The translations under genes were made by a program, and so were the position numbers. Shown here one piece after another: positions 42,962 through 50,328 of a stretch of 64,000 nucleotides of DNA (the stretch's first letter is position 1; the number at the start of each line of letters is the position of its first letter). The DNA lies in the NCBI GenBank assembly GCA_033763655.1, contig JANRKD010000001.1, forward strand, positions 128,298 to 192,297. Direction: 5' to 3'. The notes under the pieces are model-generated. The model was given only the letters and a program-made list of their open reading frames with translations. It was not told where the DNA came from and searched no databases. This DNA comes from QFOX01 sp033763655 (lineage in GTDB: Bacteria > Pseudomonadota > Alphaproteobacteria > Rickettsiales > UBA3002).

Positions 42962-44338
42962 ATGGCTGCTTCCCCCACCCCCATTGCCGCTGTCATTCTT
43001 GCTGCGGGCAAAGGCACGCGTATGCTTTCCGCCCTGCCCAAAGTGCTGCATCCTGTCGCAGGGCTGCCGATGGTCGGGCATGTGGTTACCCGCGCGCTCG
43101 AGGTCGGCGCGGCACCGATTGCCATCGTTGTCGCCGAGGGGATGGATGCGGTGGCCGACGTCGCGCGCGACATCGCAGGCGAGGTAGATATTGCCATCCA
43201 GAAAGCGCAGCACGGCACGGCACATGCGGTGTTGGCCGCCAAACCTGTCTTGGGCGAGGTGGAGGGCATCCTGCTGGTGCTCTACGGCGACACGCCGCTG
43301 CTGACCCGAGAAACGCTGGCGCAGGTCGTCGCCGCAGTCGAGGCGGACGAAAAATGCGCCGTCGCCGTGCTTGGTTTCGTGCCGGATGAACCGGGCGCCT
43401 ATGGCCGCCTGGTGCTGGCGGATGACGGCACGCTCGAAAAAATCGTCGAGGCGAAAGACGCCACCGAGGATGAGCTGGGCATTGAACTTTGCAATTCCGG
43501 GGTGATGGCGATTCGTGGGTCGCTGGCATGGAAGCTGCTCGCCAAAATCAAAAACGACAACGCCAAAAAGGAATATTACCTCACCGACATCGTCGCCCTT
43601 GCGCGCGCGGCAGGCCACACGGCACTCGCGGTCGAGGGCGATGCGGATGAAGTACTCGGCGTCAACGCACGCGGCGAACTGGCCGTGGCCGAAGCCATTT
43701 TCCAATACCGCGCCCGGCAGCGTTTCATGGAAGCGGGTGTCACACTCATCGACCCTGATAGCGTCTTTTTTGCTGCCGATACGCGCATCGCCGCCGATGT
43801 GGTGATTGAGCCGAACGTGTTTTTTGGCATGGGAGTTACCATCGAAAGCGGCGCACGCATCAAGGCGTTTTCGCATATCGAGGGCGCAACCATCGGGGCG
43901 AACGCCACTGTCGGCCCCTTCGCGCGGCTGCGCCCGGGGACGCGGCTTGGGGCGGATGTGCGCATCGGCAATTTTGTCGAGCTGAAAGCGGCGGAGGTGA
44001 AGGAGGGCGCAAAAATCTCGCACCTGAGTTATGTCGGCGATGCCAGCGTCGGCGAAGGTGCCAATATCGGCGCGGGCACCATCACCTGCAATTACGACGG
44101 CTTCCTCAAATACAAAACCACCATCGGTGCAGGCGTGTTTGTCGGCAGCAACTCGGCGCTGGTGGCGCCGGTTACCCTTGGCGATGGCGCGATGATCGCC
44201 GCCGGTTCGGTGATTACCGAGGACGTCGCGCCCGATGCGCTGGCCCGCGCACGCGGCATGCAAACCAGCCTTGCCGATGGCGCGCGCGCCTTCCGTGACA
44301 AAAAATCGGCGGAAAAACTGGCGAAAAAGAAAGCCTGA
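42962..44338 (+). CDS. glmU: Bifunctional UDP-N-acetylglucosamine pyrophosphorylase/glucosamine-1-phosphate acetyltransferase
   Basis: A 458-residue enzyme making UDP-GlcNAc for peptidoglycan and lipopolysaccharide. The N-terminal uridylyltransferase has AVILAAGKGTRMLSALPKVLHP and LYGDTPLL. The C-terminal part is a left-handed beta helix of hexapeptide repeats with the acetyl-CoA site near GAGTITCNYDGFLKYKT (catalytic His is replaced by the surrounding Lys/Tyr-rich context seen in the family). The length is typical. It converges with pncC across a 49-bp gap holding three copies of TTTAGTTTAG. Confidence 0.94.
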   Translation: MAASPTPIAAVILAAGKGTRMLSALPKVLHPVAGLPMVGHVVTRALEVGAAPIAIVVAEGMDAVADVARDIAGEVDIAIQKAQHGTAHAVLAAKPVLGEVEGILLVLYGDTPLLTRETLAQVVAAVEADEKCAVAVLGFVPDEPGAYGRLVLADDGTLEKIVEAKDATEDELGIELCNSGVMAIRGSLAWKLLAKIKNDNAKKEYYLTDIVALARAAGHTALAVEGDADEVLGVNARGELAVAEAIFQYRARQRFMEAGVTLIDPDSVFFAADTRIAADVVIEPNVFFGMGVTIESGARIKAFSHIEGATIGANATVGPFARLRPGTRLGADVRIGNFVELKAAEVKEGAKISHLSYVGDASVGEGANIGAGTITCNYDGFLKYKTTIGAGVFVGSNSALVAPVTLGDGAMIAAGSVITEDVAPDALARARGMQTSLADGARAFRDKKSAEKLAKKKA

Positions 44339-44382
44339 TTTAGTTTAGGTTGGCGCTTTTAGTTTAGACCGGTTTAGTTTAG
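44339..44382. repeat. Three spaced copies of TTTAGTTTAG
   Basis: Copies start at 44339, 44358 and 44373 in the short convergent gap between glmU and pncC. They are not symmetrical and show no hairpin, so they do not look like a terminator. They may be a degenerate tandem array. Confidence 0.6.
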
Positions 44383-44387
44383 GCCGC

Positions 44388-44885
44388 TCAGCGCTGCCAT
44401 TGCTGTTGCAGCAATTCGAGCGCAGCCATTACCGCCTGAAGGCGCACCGCGCTGCGGTCACCCGGAAAAACATGCCGCTGATGCACCGTGCTAAACCCGG
44501 CGCGCCCACGCGCCACATGCACCAGCCCCACCGGCTTGTCGCGCGTGGCTCCCGTCGGCCCGGCAATGCCGGTGATCGCAATGCTCACCGCCGCACCCGA
44601 GGCCTGAAGCGCCCCTTCGGCCATGGCGCGGGCGACGTCTTCACTCACCGCGCCGTGGGTGCGGATGCGTGCTTCCGTCACCCCGATCATCGCCGTTTTC
44701 GCGGCATTGGCATAGGTGACATACCCATGGGTAAAAACGTCCGAACTGCCGGGGATTTCGGTCAGCAATGCACTGAGTAACCCGCCGGTGCAGGATTCCG
44801 CCGTAGTGAGGGTGAGGTTGCGTGCCCGCAGGCCTTGCAGCACAACCTCGGCGGTGCGCAGGGCCTCGGGCGTAAACAGGCTCAC
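44388..44885 (-). CDS. pncC: Nicotinamide-nucleotide amidase (CinA C-terminal domain)
   Basis: A 165-residue protein made of the CinA C-terminal domain alone. LTLTTAESCTGGLLSALLTEIPGSS carries the catalytic Ser/Thr region, GYVTYANAAKTAMIGV follows, and GIAGPTGATRDKPVGLVHVA is the conserved glycine-rich segment. It deamidates nicotinamide mononucleotide to recycle NAD. The start overlaps the pgpA stop by 4 bp, continuing an ispDF-pgpA-pncC operon. Confidence 0.92.
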   Translation of the reverse strand: MSLFTPEALRTAEVVLQGLRARNLTLTTAESCTGGLLSALLTEIPGSSDVFTHGYVTYANAAKTAMIGVTEARIRTHGAVSEDVARAMAEGALQASGAAVSIAITGIAGPTGATRDKPVGLVHVARGRAGFSTVHQRHVFPGDRSAVRLQAVMAALELLQQQWQR

Positions 44886-45430
44886 GGATTAACCTCAAGC
44901 TGCCCGGCGAGGTAGGGCGAGAACAAATAGAGCACATAGAGCAGCGTGCCCGCCGCCAGCGCCGCCAGCACATCGTCGAACATGACGCCAAACCCGCCCT
45001 TGATGCGCCGGTCGGCCCAGCTAATCGGCCATGGCTTGATAATATCGAACAGGCGGAAAAGCAGGAAGCCCGCGACCAGATACATCGGCGTGTGCGCCAC
45101 CTCGTCGAGCAGGCGACGCGCGGCGTCCGTCGTGCTGGTAATCGCCACCAGCCAGCCATGCCATACTGTGTAGGTGAACCACTGCCCGACCAGTTCGTCG
45201 ATGACGATCTCGCTCGGGTCGGGCGAGGTATTGCGCTCGCGGATGAAGCGGTGGGCGTTCACCGCCCCCAGCAACAAAAACAAGACACCGCCCACCGCCA
45301 GCCAGATATAGCCCAGCGGCAGCAGCAGGATGAGGTAGGCGAGCAGCGCCGCCACCAGCGAGCCAAACGTGCCTGGCGCGACCCGAATCAGCCCCACCCC
45401 GTAGAGGGTCGAAAGGCAATGGCGTTTCAT
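44882..45430 (-). CDS. pgpA: Phosphatidylglycerophosphatase A
   Basis: A 182-residue membrane phosphatase that removes phosphate from phosphatidylglycerol phosphate. YGVGLIRVAPGTFGSLVAALLAY opens the family pattern, EIVIDELVGQWF contains the conserved acidic motif, and FDIIKPWPISWADRRIKGGFGVMFDDVLAA carries the remaining catalytic residues. Three or four membrane helices are visible. It is coupled to both neighbours by ATGA overlaps. Confidence 0.93.
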   Translation of the reverse strand: MKRHCLSTLYGVGLIRVAPGTFGSLVAALLAYLILLLPLGYIWLAVGGVLFLLLGAVNAHRFIRERNTSPDPSEIVIDELVGQWFTYTVWHGWLVAITSTTDAARRLLDEVAHTPMYLVAGFLLFRLFDIIKPWPISWADRRIKGGFGVMFDDVLAALAAGTLLYVLYLFSPYLAGQLEVNP

Positions 45431-46602
45431 GCAGCCTCCAGCGGTAGGGTGACGGTAGCAATGGCGTGGCAGGCAATGCCTTCCTCGCGCCCGGTGAAGC
45501 CGAGTTTCTCGGTGGTAGTGGCTTTAACACTGACATACGAAAGCGGCAGGTTGAGCAGCCCGGCGATAGCGGCGCGCATGGCATCGCGGTGCGGGGCGAT
45601 TTTCGGGTGCTCGCCAATGACCGTTACGTCGAGATGCTGAATTTTACCGCCGTGCGCGGCAACCTGTGCGCAGGCTTCAGCAATAAATACGGCCGAATTT
45701 GCGCCTTTCCAGCGCGCATCGGAGGGAGGGAAAAAACTACCGATATCCCCCGCCGCCACGCTACCGAGCAAGGCATCAACCACCGCGTGCAGCACCACAT
45801 CCGCATCCGAATGCCCATGCAGCGCGTGGGCGTTCTCAATGTCGATCCCGCCGAGGCGGATGACCCCGGCCTCGCCTGAGGGCAGCAGCGCGTGGACGTC
45901 ATACCCCATCCCCACCGCCGTGCGTGTGGCCGCGTGTGCGCGGGCATCGGCCCAGATAATATCTTCAGCGGTTGTCACTTTGCGCAAATCCTCATCGCCC
46001 TGCACATAGCGCAATGCGCCGCCAGCCGCAAGCCAGACGGCAGCCTCATCGGTCGCGATGGCGCTATCCTCAATACCGACCATCGCCATTAACCGCGCAA
46101 ACGGAAACGCCTGCGGCGTCTGCATGCGCCATAGCCCGTCACGCGGCACTTCCTGCCATCCATCTCCATCGACACGGCGCACCGTATCGGCCACCGGCAG
46201 GGCGGGTAACACTGCGTGATCGGGCGTCAGCGCTGCCACCAGCGCGGCGAGGGTTTGGGACGAGAGAAAAGGCCGCGCCGCATCGTGGATGAGCACATAA
46301 TCCGGCAGTAGCGGCGCCAGCGCCGCAAGCCCGGCGCGCACTGAATCGGCACGTTCGGCCCCGCCATGGATGGGAGGCAACAGGCGCAAACCCTCTGTTG
46401 CGGAAGCATACAACGCGGCGTGGTCGGGATGGATGACCACCTGTATGTCCGCAATCGCAGGATGCGCCGCCAGCGCCTCGGCACTGTAACGCAGCAGGGC
46501 TTTCCCTGCGATGGGGGCGTATTGCTTGGGCACCGCCCCCCCTGCACGACGCCCCGCACCGGCGGCGACAATCAGGGCGACAATGCGAGGACTTTGGCTC
46601 AT
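45427..46602 (-). CDS. ispDF: Bifunctional IspD/IspF isoprenoid enzyme
   Basis: A 391-residue fusion typical of alphaproteobacteria. The N-terminal IspD (2-C-methyl-D-erythritol 4-phosphate cytidylyltransferase) has ALIVAAGAGRRAGGAVPKQY and ILIHDAARP-like YVLIHDAARPFLS. The C-terminal IspF (cyclodiphosphate synthase) begins at GMGYDVHAL with the metal-binding Asp/His pair and continues with LHGHSDADVVLHAVVDALLG. The ATG at 46602 is at the family's normal start; the longer upstream frame has no support. It heads an operon with pgpA and pncC. Confidence 0.94.
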   Translation of the reverse strand: MSQSPRIVALIVAAGAGRRAGGAVPKQYAPIAGKALLRYSAEALAAHPAIADIQVVIHPDHAALYASATEGLRLLPPIHGGAERADSVRAGLAALAPLLPDYVLIHDAARPFLSSQTLAALVAALTPDHAVLPALPVADTVRRVDGDGWQEVPRDGLWRMQTPQAFPFARLMAMVGIEDSAIATDEAAVWLAAGGALRYVQGDEDLRKVTTAEDIIWADARAHAATRTAVGMGYDVHALLPSGEAGVIRLGGIDIENAHALHGHSDADVVLHAVVDALLGSVAAGDIGSFFPPSDARWKGANSAVFIAEACAQVAAHGGKIQHLDVTVIGEHPKIAPHRDAMRAAIAGLLNLPLSYVSVKATTTEKLGFTGREEGIACHAIATVTLPLEAA

Positions 46603-46740
46603 GGGAGGCGGTATACGACAATAAAACTGTGGCGGCAACCGCGTAACGGCGAAACACTCAACAGCTTTCATGGGTGGGTAAATTCTGTCTTTAGGAGCAA
46701 AATATGCAAAATAACTTAATCGTCGCTGATAGTTTTCCAA

Positions 46741-46775
46741 TTGTCATGATAGTGACACAATTTTGGATTATAGTA
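46741..46775 (+). promoter_or_regulatory. Upstream motif shared with the gene at 47180
   Basis: This 35-bp stretch matches the one at 47139-47173 at 26 of 35 positions without gaps. Both contain TTGTCAT at the left, AGTG.CA.AATT in the middle and TTATAGT at the right. In this copy TGTCA and TGACA form an inverted repeat. It may be a common promoter/operator with TATAGT as the -10. Confidence 0.45.
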
Positions 46776-46787
46776 CCCTCATCATTT

Positions 46788-46841
46788 GTGAAATCATGCT
46801 CGCATGATTTCACTATGATCAGTTAGACAATATCGTCTAAC
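46788..46841 (+). promoter_or_regulatory. Two strong hairpins in the leader of the small membrane gene
   Basis: Perfect 12-bp arms GTGAAATCATGC and GCATGATTTCAC (46788-46813) are followed by GTTAGAC and GTCTAAC (46822-46841). No T-tract follows either, so they are not simple terminators. They could be an operator pair or a structured 5' leader. Confidence 0.5.
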
Positions 46842-46877
46842 CGAGGCTTATCTGCTTCTCTGTAAGAAGCGGATTGT

Positions 46878-46893
46878 ATTGGAGAACTCCAAT
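46878..46893 (+). promoter_or_regulatory. Hairpin enclosing the ribosome binding site and start codon
   Basis: ATTGGAG and CTCCAAT form an inverted repeat around a short loop. GGAG is the ribosome binding site and the last AT belongs to the ATG at 46892, so the fold would block translation of the small membrane gene. Confidence 0.5.
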
Positions 46894-47065
46894 GAGTACT
46901 GATAAAAAACAAGCAGACGATGTAAAGGTAGAGAAAGCCGTGACTGCTGTTACATGGGCTGTACTTGGTGCTATGGCAATGGTTGGCGGTCCTTTTACTG
47001 CCTATGCATTGCTTGGTATGGCAGGCCATGGATTGGTGTTGGCTACTGAGAGCAAAAAAAAGTAA
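46892..47065 (+). CDS. Small membrane protein
   Basis: A 57-residue protein: a charged N-terminus (MSTDKKQADDVKVEKAV), one or two hydrophobic stretches (TWAVLGAMAMVGGPFTAYAL, LGMAGHGLVLA) and a lysine-rich end. GGAG lies 7-8 bases before the ATG but inside a potential hairpin. A rho-independent terminator follows at 47111. The gene is clearly more AT-rich than its surroundings. Not recognised; it could be a regulated stress or toxin-like mini membrane protein, but no antitoxin partner is seen. Confidence 0.62.
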   Translation: MSTDKKQADDVKVEKAVTAVTWAVLGAMAMVGGPFTAYALLGMAGHGLVLATESKKK

Positions 47066-47110
47066 ATTTGTGAGCAAAATCTCTTGTTTAATAGAGATAC
47101 GCTAACACTT

Positions 47111-47137
47111 AAGGTGCCCCTTGAGGGCGCCTTTTTT
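47111..47137 (+). terminator. Rho-independent terminator of the small membrane gene
   Basis: Arms AAGGTGCCC and GGGCGCCTT form a 9-bp stem with one G-T pair and a 5-base loop, followed by a run of T. It is 46 bp after the stop codon of the gene at 46892. Confidence 0.85.
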
Positions 47138-47138
47138 A

Positions 47139-47173
47139 TTGTCATCAAAGTGTCATAATTGCGTGTTATAGTG
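47139..47173 (+). promoter_or_regulatory. Second copy of the shared upstream motif
   Basis: It matches 46741-46775 at 26 of 35 positions. If TATAGT at 47167-47172 is the -10, transcription would begin at or next to the ATG at 47180, giving a leaderless mRNA, which fits the absence of a good ribosome binding site. Confidence 0.4.
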
Positions 47174-47179
47174 AAGCTT

Positions 47180-47515
47180 ATGGACGATAGAAACAAGATC
47201 CCAGAGATTCTGACGACGCGTGCTCCGCGCCCCATGTACAGTACCATATTAAACGGCATCGGCAACGGCGCAATGATTGGCAGCGGGGCTCTCTCTATCC
47301 CGATTGCGGTCAAAAAACTCCTTGATCACAACTATTCTGCATCGCATAACCATTTTCGCTTAACTATGGTGGCTGTTAGCGTTGGTTCGCTACTCGGCGG
47401 TTTTTTCAGCTACCGCGAAGCCAAAGAGCTGGATGAATACCGCACCGCACTGGCGGAAGAGCTTGAGAAGCTCCACGCCCGAACCGACGGCAAGGAAGCC
47501 GCGCTCGCGCGCTAG
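47180..47515 (+). CDS. Small two-span membrane protein of unknown function
   Basis: A 111-residue protein from the ATG at 47180. A polar N-terminus (MDDRNKIPEILTTRAPRP) is followed by hydrophobic stretches near residues 25-45 (GNGAMIGSGALSIPIAV) and 62-80 (LTMVAVSVGSLLGGFFS), then a charged helix ending in KEAALAR. It lacks a clear ribosome binding site. It belongs to the same AT-rich pocket as the 57-residue protein and shares its upstream motif. No family recognised; a structural or regulatory inner-membrane protein is possible. Confidence 0.6.
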   Translation: MDDRNKIPEILTTRAPRPMYSTILNGIGNGAMIGSGALSIPIAVKKLLDHNYSASHNHFRLTMVAVSVGSLLGGFFSYREAKELDEYRTALAEELEKLHARTDGKEAALAR

Positions 47516-47520
47516 GCGCT

Positions 47521-47669
47521 GTTCTTGAATCCTGATTTGTTTGGATTTTGAGTGATTTTTGAGCGAAAATTTCAGGATGGTTTGCAGGAATAGTCATTCT
47601 ATTTCAAAAATCAGCCTGAAATTTGTAGCCAGAAATCGCCAAAAGACAGGCGGAACAGGATTTAAGAAC
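47521..47669. repeat. 149-bp imperfect palindromic element
   Basis: GTTCTTGAATCCTG at the left end is matched by the complement of CAGGATTTAAGAAC at the right end (one mismatch in 14). Pairing continues inward through GATTTTTG...AAATTTCAGG-type segments, leaving about 45 bp in the centre. It starts 6 bp after the preceding stop codon and ends 54 bp before dusB. Structure suggests a MITE-like or other non-coding mobile palindrome; no target duplication was obvious. Confidence 0.6.
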
Positions 47670-47723
47670 CGTGCCTAAGCAGGCATTGCCCCCGCCGCAA
47701 TCCTCGTGTATAAGCCGCCGCCT

Positions 47724-48770
47724 ATGCAGACCGCCCCACACATGCGCCCGCGCGCGCCCATCCGCATCGGCGACATCACCCTCACCGATCACGCCATCCT
47801 CGCGCCGATGACGGGGGTGAGCGATTTGCCGTTCCGCCGTCTGGTTAAATCCTTTGGCGCCGGGCTGGTGGTGAGCGAAATGATCGCGAGCAAAGCCGTC
47901 GTGCTCGAAACGCGCAACGCCCTGCGCATGGCGCAAAGCGAGGTGACGGAGCGGCCCTTTTCGGTGCAGCTTGCCGGCTGCGACCCGGAGATCATGGCGG
48001 AAGCGGCGAAGCTGAACGAGGATCGCGGCGCGGATATCATCGACATCAATTTCGGCTGCCCGGTGAAGAAGGTGGTCAACGGCATGGCCGGTTCGGCGCT
48101 GATGCGCGAGGAAGGCCTCGCGGCACGGATTTTGGAAGCGACCGCCAAGGCCGTAAAAATCCCCGTCACCCTCAAAATGCGCATGGGCTGGGATCACCAG
48201 AGCCTCAACGCCGCGCGGCTTGCGAAAATCGCCGAAGAGGTCGGTATTCAAATGATTACCATCCATGGCCGCACCCGCTGCCAGATGTATAAAGGCAGTG
48301 CCGACTGGTCGTTTATTCGCAGCGTGAAAGCGGCGGTTGGCATCCCGGTGATTGCCAATGGCGACATCACGACGCTGACCGATGTCGACCGCGCACTGGC
48401 CGAATCCGGCGCCGATGGGGTGATGATTGGCCGTGGCTCCTATGGGCGTCCGTGGTTTGTGGCGCAGGCCTGCGCACATCTCAAGGGTATCCGGGCGGCA
48501 GAGCCGCCGCTTGCGGTGCAGCGCGACATCCTGCTTAACCACTACGACGAAATGCTTTCACTCTATGGCACGGCGAACGGCGTGCGCGTCGCGCGCAAAC
48601 ATATCGGCTGGTATTCGAGCGGCCTTGAGGGCGGCGCGGCGTTCCGCCACACGGTCAACCGCATGAACGAGCCCGAACCGGTGCGCGAATCTATCCGCAC
48701 GTTCTACGATGGGCTGCTGCAGCGGGGGATTACCCAGCGCGCGCATATTGCGGTGGTGGAGGGGGAGTAG
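47724..48770 (+). CDS. dusB: tRNA-dihydrouridine synthase (DusB/NifR3 type)
   Basis: A 348-residue flavin enzyme that reduces uridine in the tRNA D-loop. ILAPMTGVSDLPFRRL starts the TIM barrel. INFGCPVKKVVNGMAGSALM contains the active-site Cys. ITIHGRTRCQMYKGSADW and IGRGSYGRPWF bind FMN. The ATG at 47724 is preferred over a GTG six codons earlier, as no ribosome binding site favours either. In alphaproteobacteria this gene (nifR3) typically precedes ntrB-ntrC; here an NtrB-like kinase follows after 289 bp with no ntrC. Confidence 0.92.
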   Translation: MQTAPHMRPRAPIRIGDITLTDHAILAPMTGVSDLPFRRLVKSFGAGLVVSEMIASKAVVLETRNALRMAQSEVTERPFSVQLAGCDPEIMAEAAKLNEDRGADIIDINFGCPVKKVVNGMAGSALMREEGLAARILEATAKAVKIPVTLKMRMGWDHQSLNAARLAKIAEEVGIQMITIHGRTRCQMYKGSADWSFIRSVKAAVGIPVIANGDITTLTDVDRALAESGADGVMIGRGSYGRPWFVAQACAHLKGIRAAEPPLAVQRDILLNHYDEMLSLYGTANGVRVARKHIGWYSSGLEGGAAFRHTVNRMNEPEPVRESIRTFYDGLLQRGITQRAHIAVVEGE

Positions 48771-48972
48771 TTAGCGGTTTAGCTGTGCTTCGGCAGCCGC
48801 TTCGGGTTTGGCTTGTTCGGTTGCGACCCAGGATTTTTTAGGTGAACCGGCAGATGGTTGCTTCACGTTGTATGAAGATTTTATGACGACTAAATAGCTA
48901 GACTTATCCTTGGCTCAATGGGTTTAATCCGCTAGGGAGGGTGCATGATAAAGCTCGCCGCATCCTCCGCAC

Positions 48973-49043
48973 TGTCACCCCGCACTTGTTGCGGGGTCCA
49001 TCTTCTCAAGAAAGGCAGACCCCGTCATGAAGACGGGGTGACA
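48973..49043. repeat. Palindromic repeat of the TGTCACCCC...GGGGTGACA type
   Basis: Outer TGTCACCCC and GGGGTGACA enclose two hairpins: CCCCGC/GCGGGG around ACTTGTT, and ACCCCGTC/GACGGGGT around ATGAA. A related element lies at 50985-51072 and a decayed remnant near 50155-50220. This family is different from the CTCTCCC family. Confidence 0.75.
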
Positions 49044-49059
49044 GGCCGGAGTGTGTGGC

Positions 49060-49839
49060 ATGGCTAAAACCAAAAAATCCTTGGAAGAAACACCCTCCAA
49101 ACCCGCCCCTGTCTTTCCCGCGCCGGAATGGACGGGAGTGGCAAGTTCACTTGCCGCCGCACTCGCGCATGAAATCCGCAATCCGCTGCTGTCCATCCGG
49201 GGCGCGGCGCAGTTGCTGGAGCAGGCGGTGGGGGACGAGGATAAATCGCTCGCCCGGCTCATCATTGCCGAAAGCCAGCGCATCGAACAGCTGGTGGCGA
49301 CGATGGACCCGCTGACGCCCAACCCGTCGCAGGTTTTGGAATCGCTGAACATCCACGAGGTGACGGAATATGTCCGCCTCGCCGCGCGCAGTTTTGCCGG
49401 TGGGGTGAGGATTGCGACCCACTACGACCCTTCGCTGCCCGAAATACGCGGGCACCGCGAGGCGCTGATTCAGGCGCTGATGAATCTGGTTAAAAATGCG
49501 GTGGAGGCAGTCACCAGCGATCGTGAGAATGCTTCCTTACTGGCGCTGCAAGACCGGGGATTGGTGACGATCACCACGCGCTACCTGCTGGGTGAGCATA
49601 TGCAGCGCCCGGATGGCGCGCGGCTGACGATTCAGCTCAGCGTCACGGATAACGGGCCGGGAGTTGAAGCGGCCCTTGTGCCGCGCCTGTTCACCCCGTT
49701 CTCCAGCGGTAAGGAAAACGGCAAAGGGCTGGGGCTTGCCATCACCGCCAGAATTATCGCGGAGCAGGGCGGGCTGATTGCCTACGACGTCCCACCCACC
49801 GGCGGCGCACGCTTCAGCCTCTACCTGCCGGTGGGGTGA
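49060..49839 (+). CDS. NtrB-like histidine kinase lacking a PAS domain
   Basis: A 259-residue kinase. The dimerisation/phosphoacceptor segment is SLAAALAHEIRNPLLSIRGAAQLLE (His37), the N-box LMNLVKNAVEAV, and the G-boxes TDNGPGVEAALV and SSGKENGKGLGLAI. All catalytic motifs appear intact. Standard NtrB carries an N-terminal PAS sensor of about 100 residues; here only about 25 Pro-rich residues precede the His domain. No response regulator gene follows (next are tRNA-Tyr and ruvA), so its partner must be elsewhere. The ATG at 49060 has CGGAG upstream. Function as a nitrogen regulator is doubtful without PAS and NtrC nearby. Confidence 0.82.
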   Translation: MAKTKKSLEETPSKPAPVFPAPEWTGVASSLAAALAHEIRNPLLSIRGAAQLLEQAVGDEDKSLARLIIAESQRIEQLVATMDPLTPNPSQVLESLNIHEVTEYVRLAARSFAGGVRIATHYDPSLPEIRGHREALIQALMNLVKNAVEAVTSDRENASLLALQDRGLVTITTRYLLGEHMQRPDGARLTIQLSVTDNGPGVEAALVPRLFTPFSSGKENGKGLGLAITARIIAEQGGLIAYDVPPTGGARFSLYLPVG

Positions 49840-49980
49840 GGGCGGGCAGATACATTCAGAACCGAACGGGGCGTAGGTTGGCAGTTCAGAACCTGCGGAC
49901 CAGTCCGTCCTTCGCTCGCAAGCGAGCTTCGGAGGACACTCGCTTTTGCCATTCCGCGCCAACGGCGCGGGCAAAAGCGG

Positions 49981-50066
49981 TGGTGGAGGGGGAAGGATTT
50001 GAACCTTCGAACTCCGAAGAGGGCGGATTTACAGTCCGCTGCCATTGACCACTCGACCACCCCTCC
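49981..50066 (-). tRNA. tRNA-Tyr (anticodon GTA)
   Basis: An 86-base class II tRNA including an encoded CCA end. The 7-bp acceptor stem (GGAGGGG with CCCCTCC) is perfect, the anticodon stem GCGGA/TCCGC encloses CTGTAAA, a long variable arm follows, and the T-arm is GAAGG-TTCAAAT-CCTTC. Confidence 0.96.
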
Positions 50067-50293
50067 ACACATCCCTTTCTGGCAAAGGGTTTTCTGCACT
50101 AGGGGAATCCGGGGTTGCTGTCAATGCCTTCGCGTCGCCAGCCCTCAGGCGCTCCCCTGTCACCCCGGTTTCATGACCGCATCCGCCTTTTTTGAAGCAC
50201 GGCAGCCCCATCATGAAAGTGAGGTATAGGGCACTGTAAACTGCACACCGTCGGTTGAATAATTCTTGCGGATGCATGGCAAAAAAAGCTGTC

Positions 50294-50328
50294 ACCTGAA
50301 ACCTGAAACCTGTAACCTGCCTCCTGCA
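50294..50328 (+). repeat. Five heptamer repeats (ACCTGNN) abutting the ruvA start codon
   Basis: Units ACCTGAA, ACCTGAA, ACCTGTA, ACCTGCC and TCCTGCA run without gaps up to the ATG at 50328. They leave no room for a normal ribosome binding site. Confidence 0.75.

Noticed and set aside
48771..48863. Minus-strand 31-codon frame with GTG start after dusB (VKQPSAGSPKKSWVATEQ...)
   Set aside because: Composition looks protein-like but there is no ribosome binding site or ATG and the frame closes quickly upstream; at best a remnant of a lost gene.
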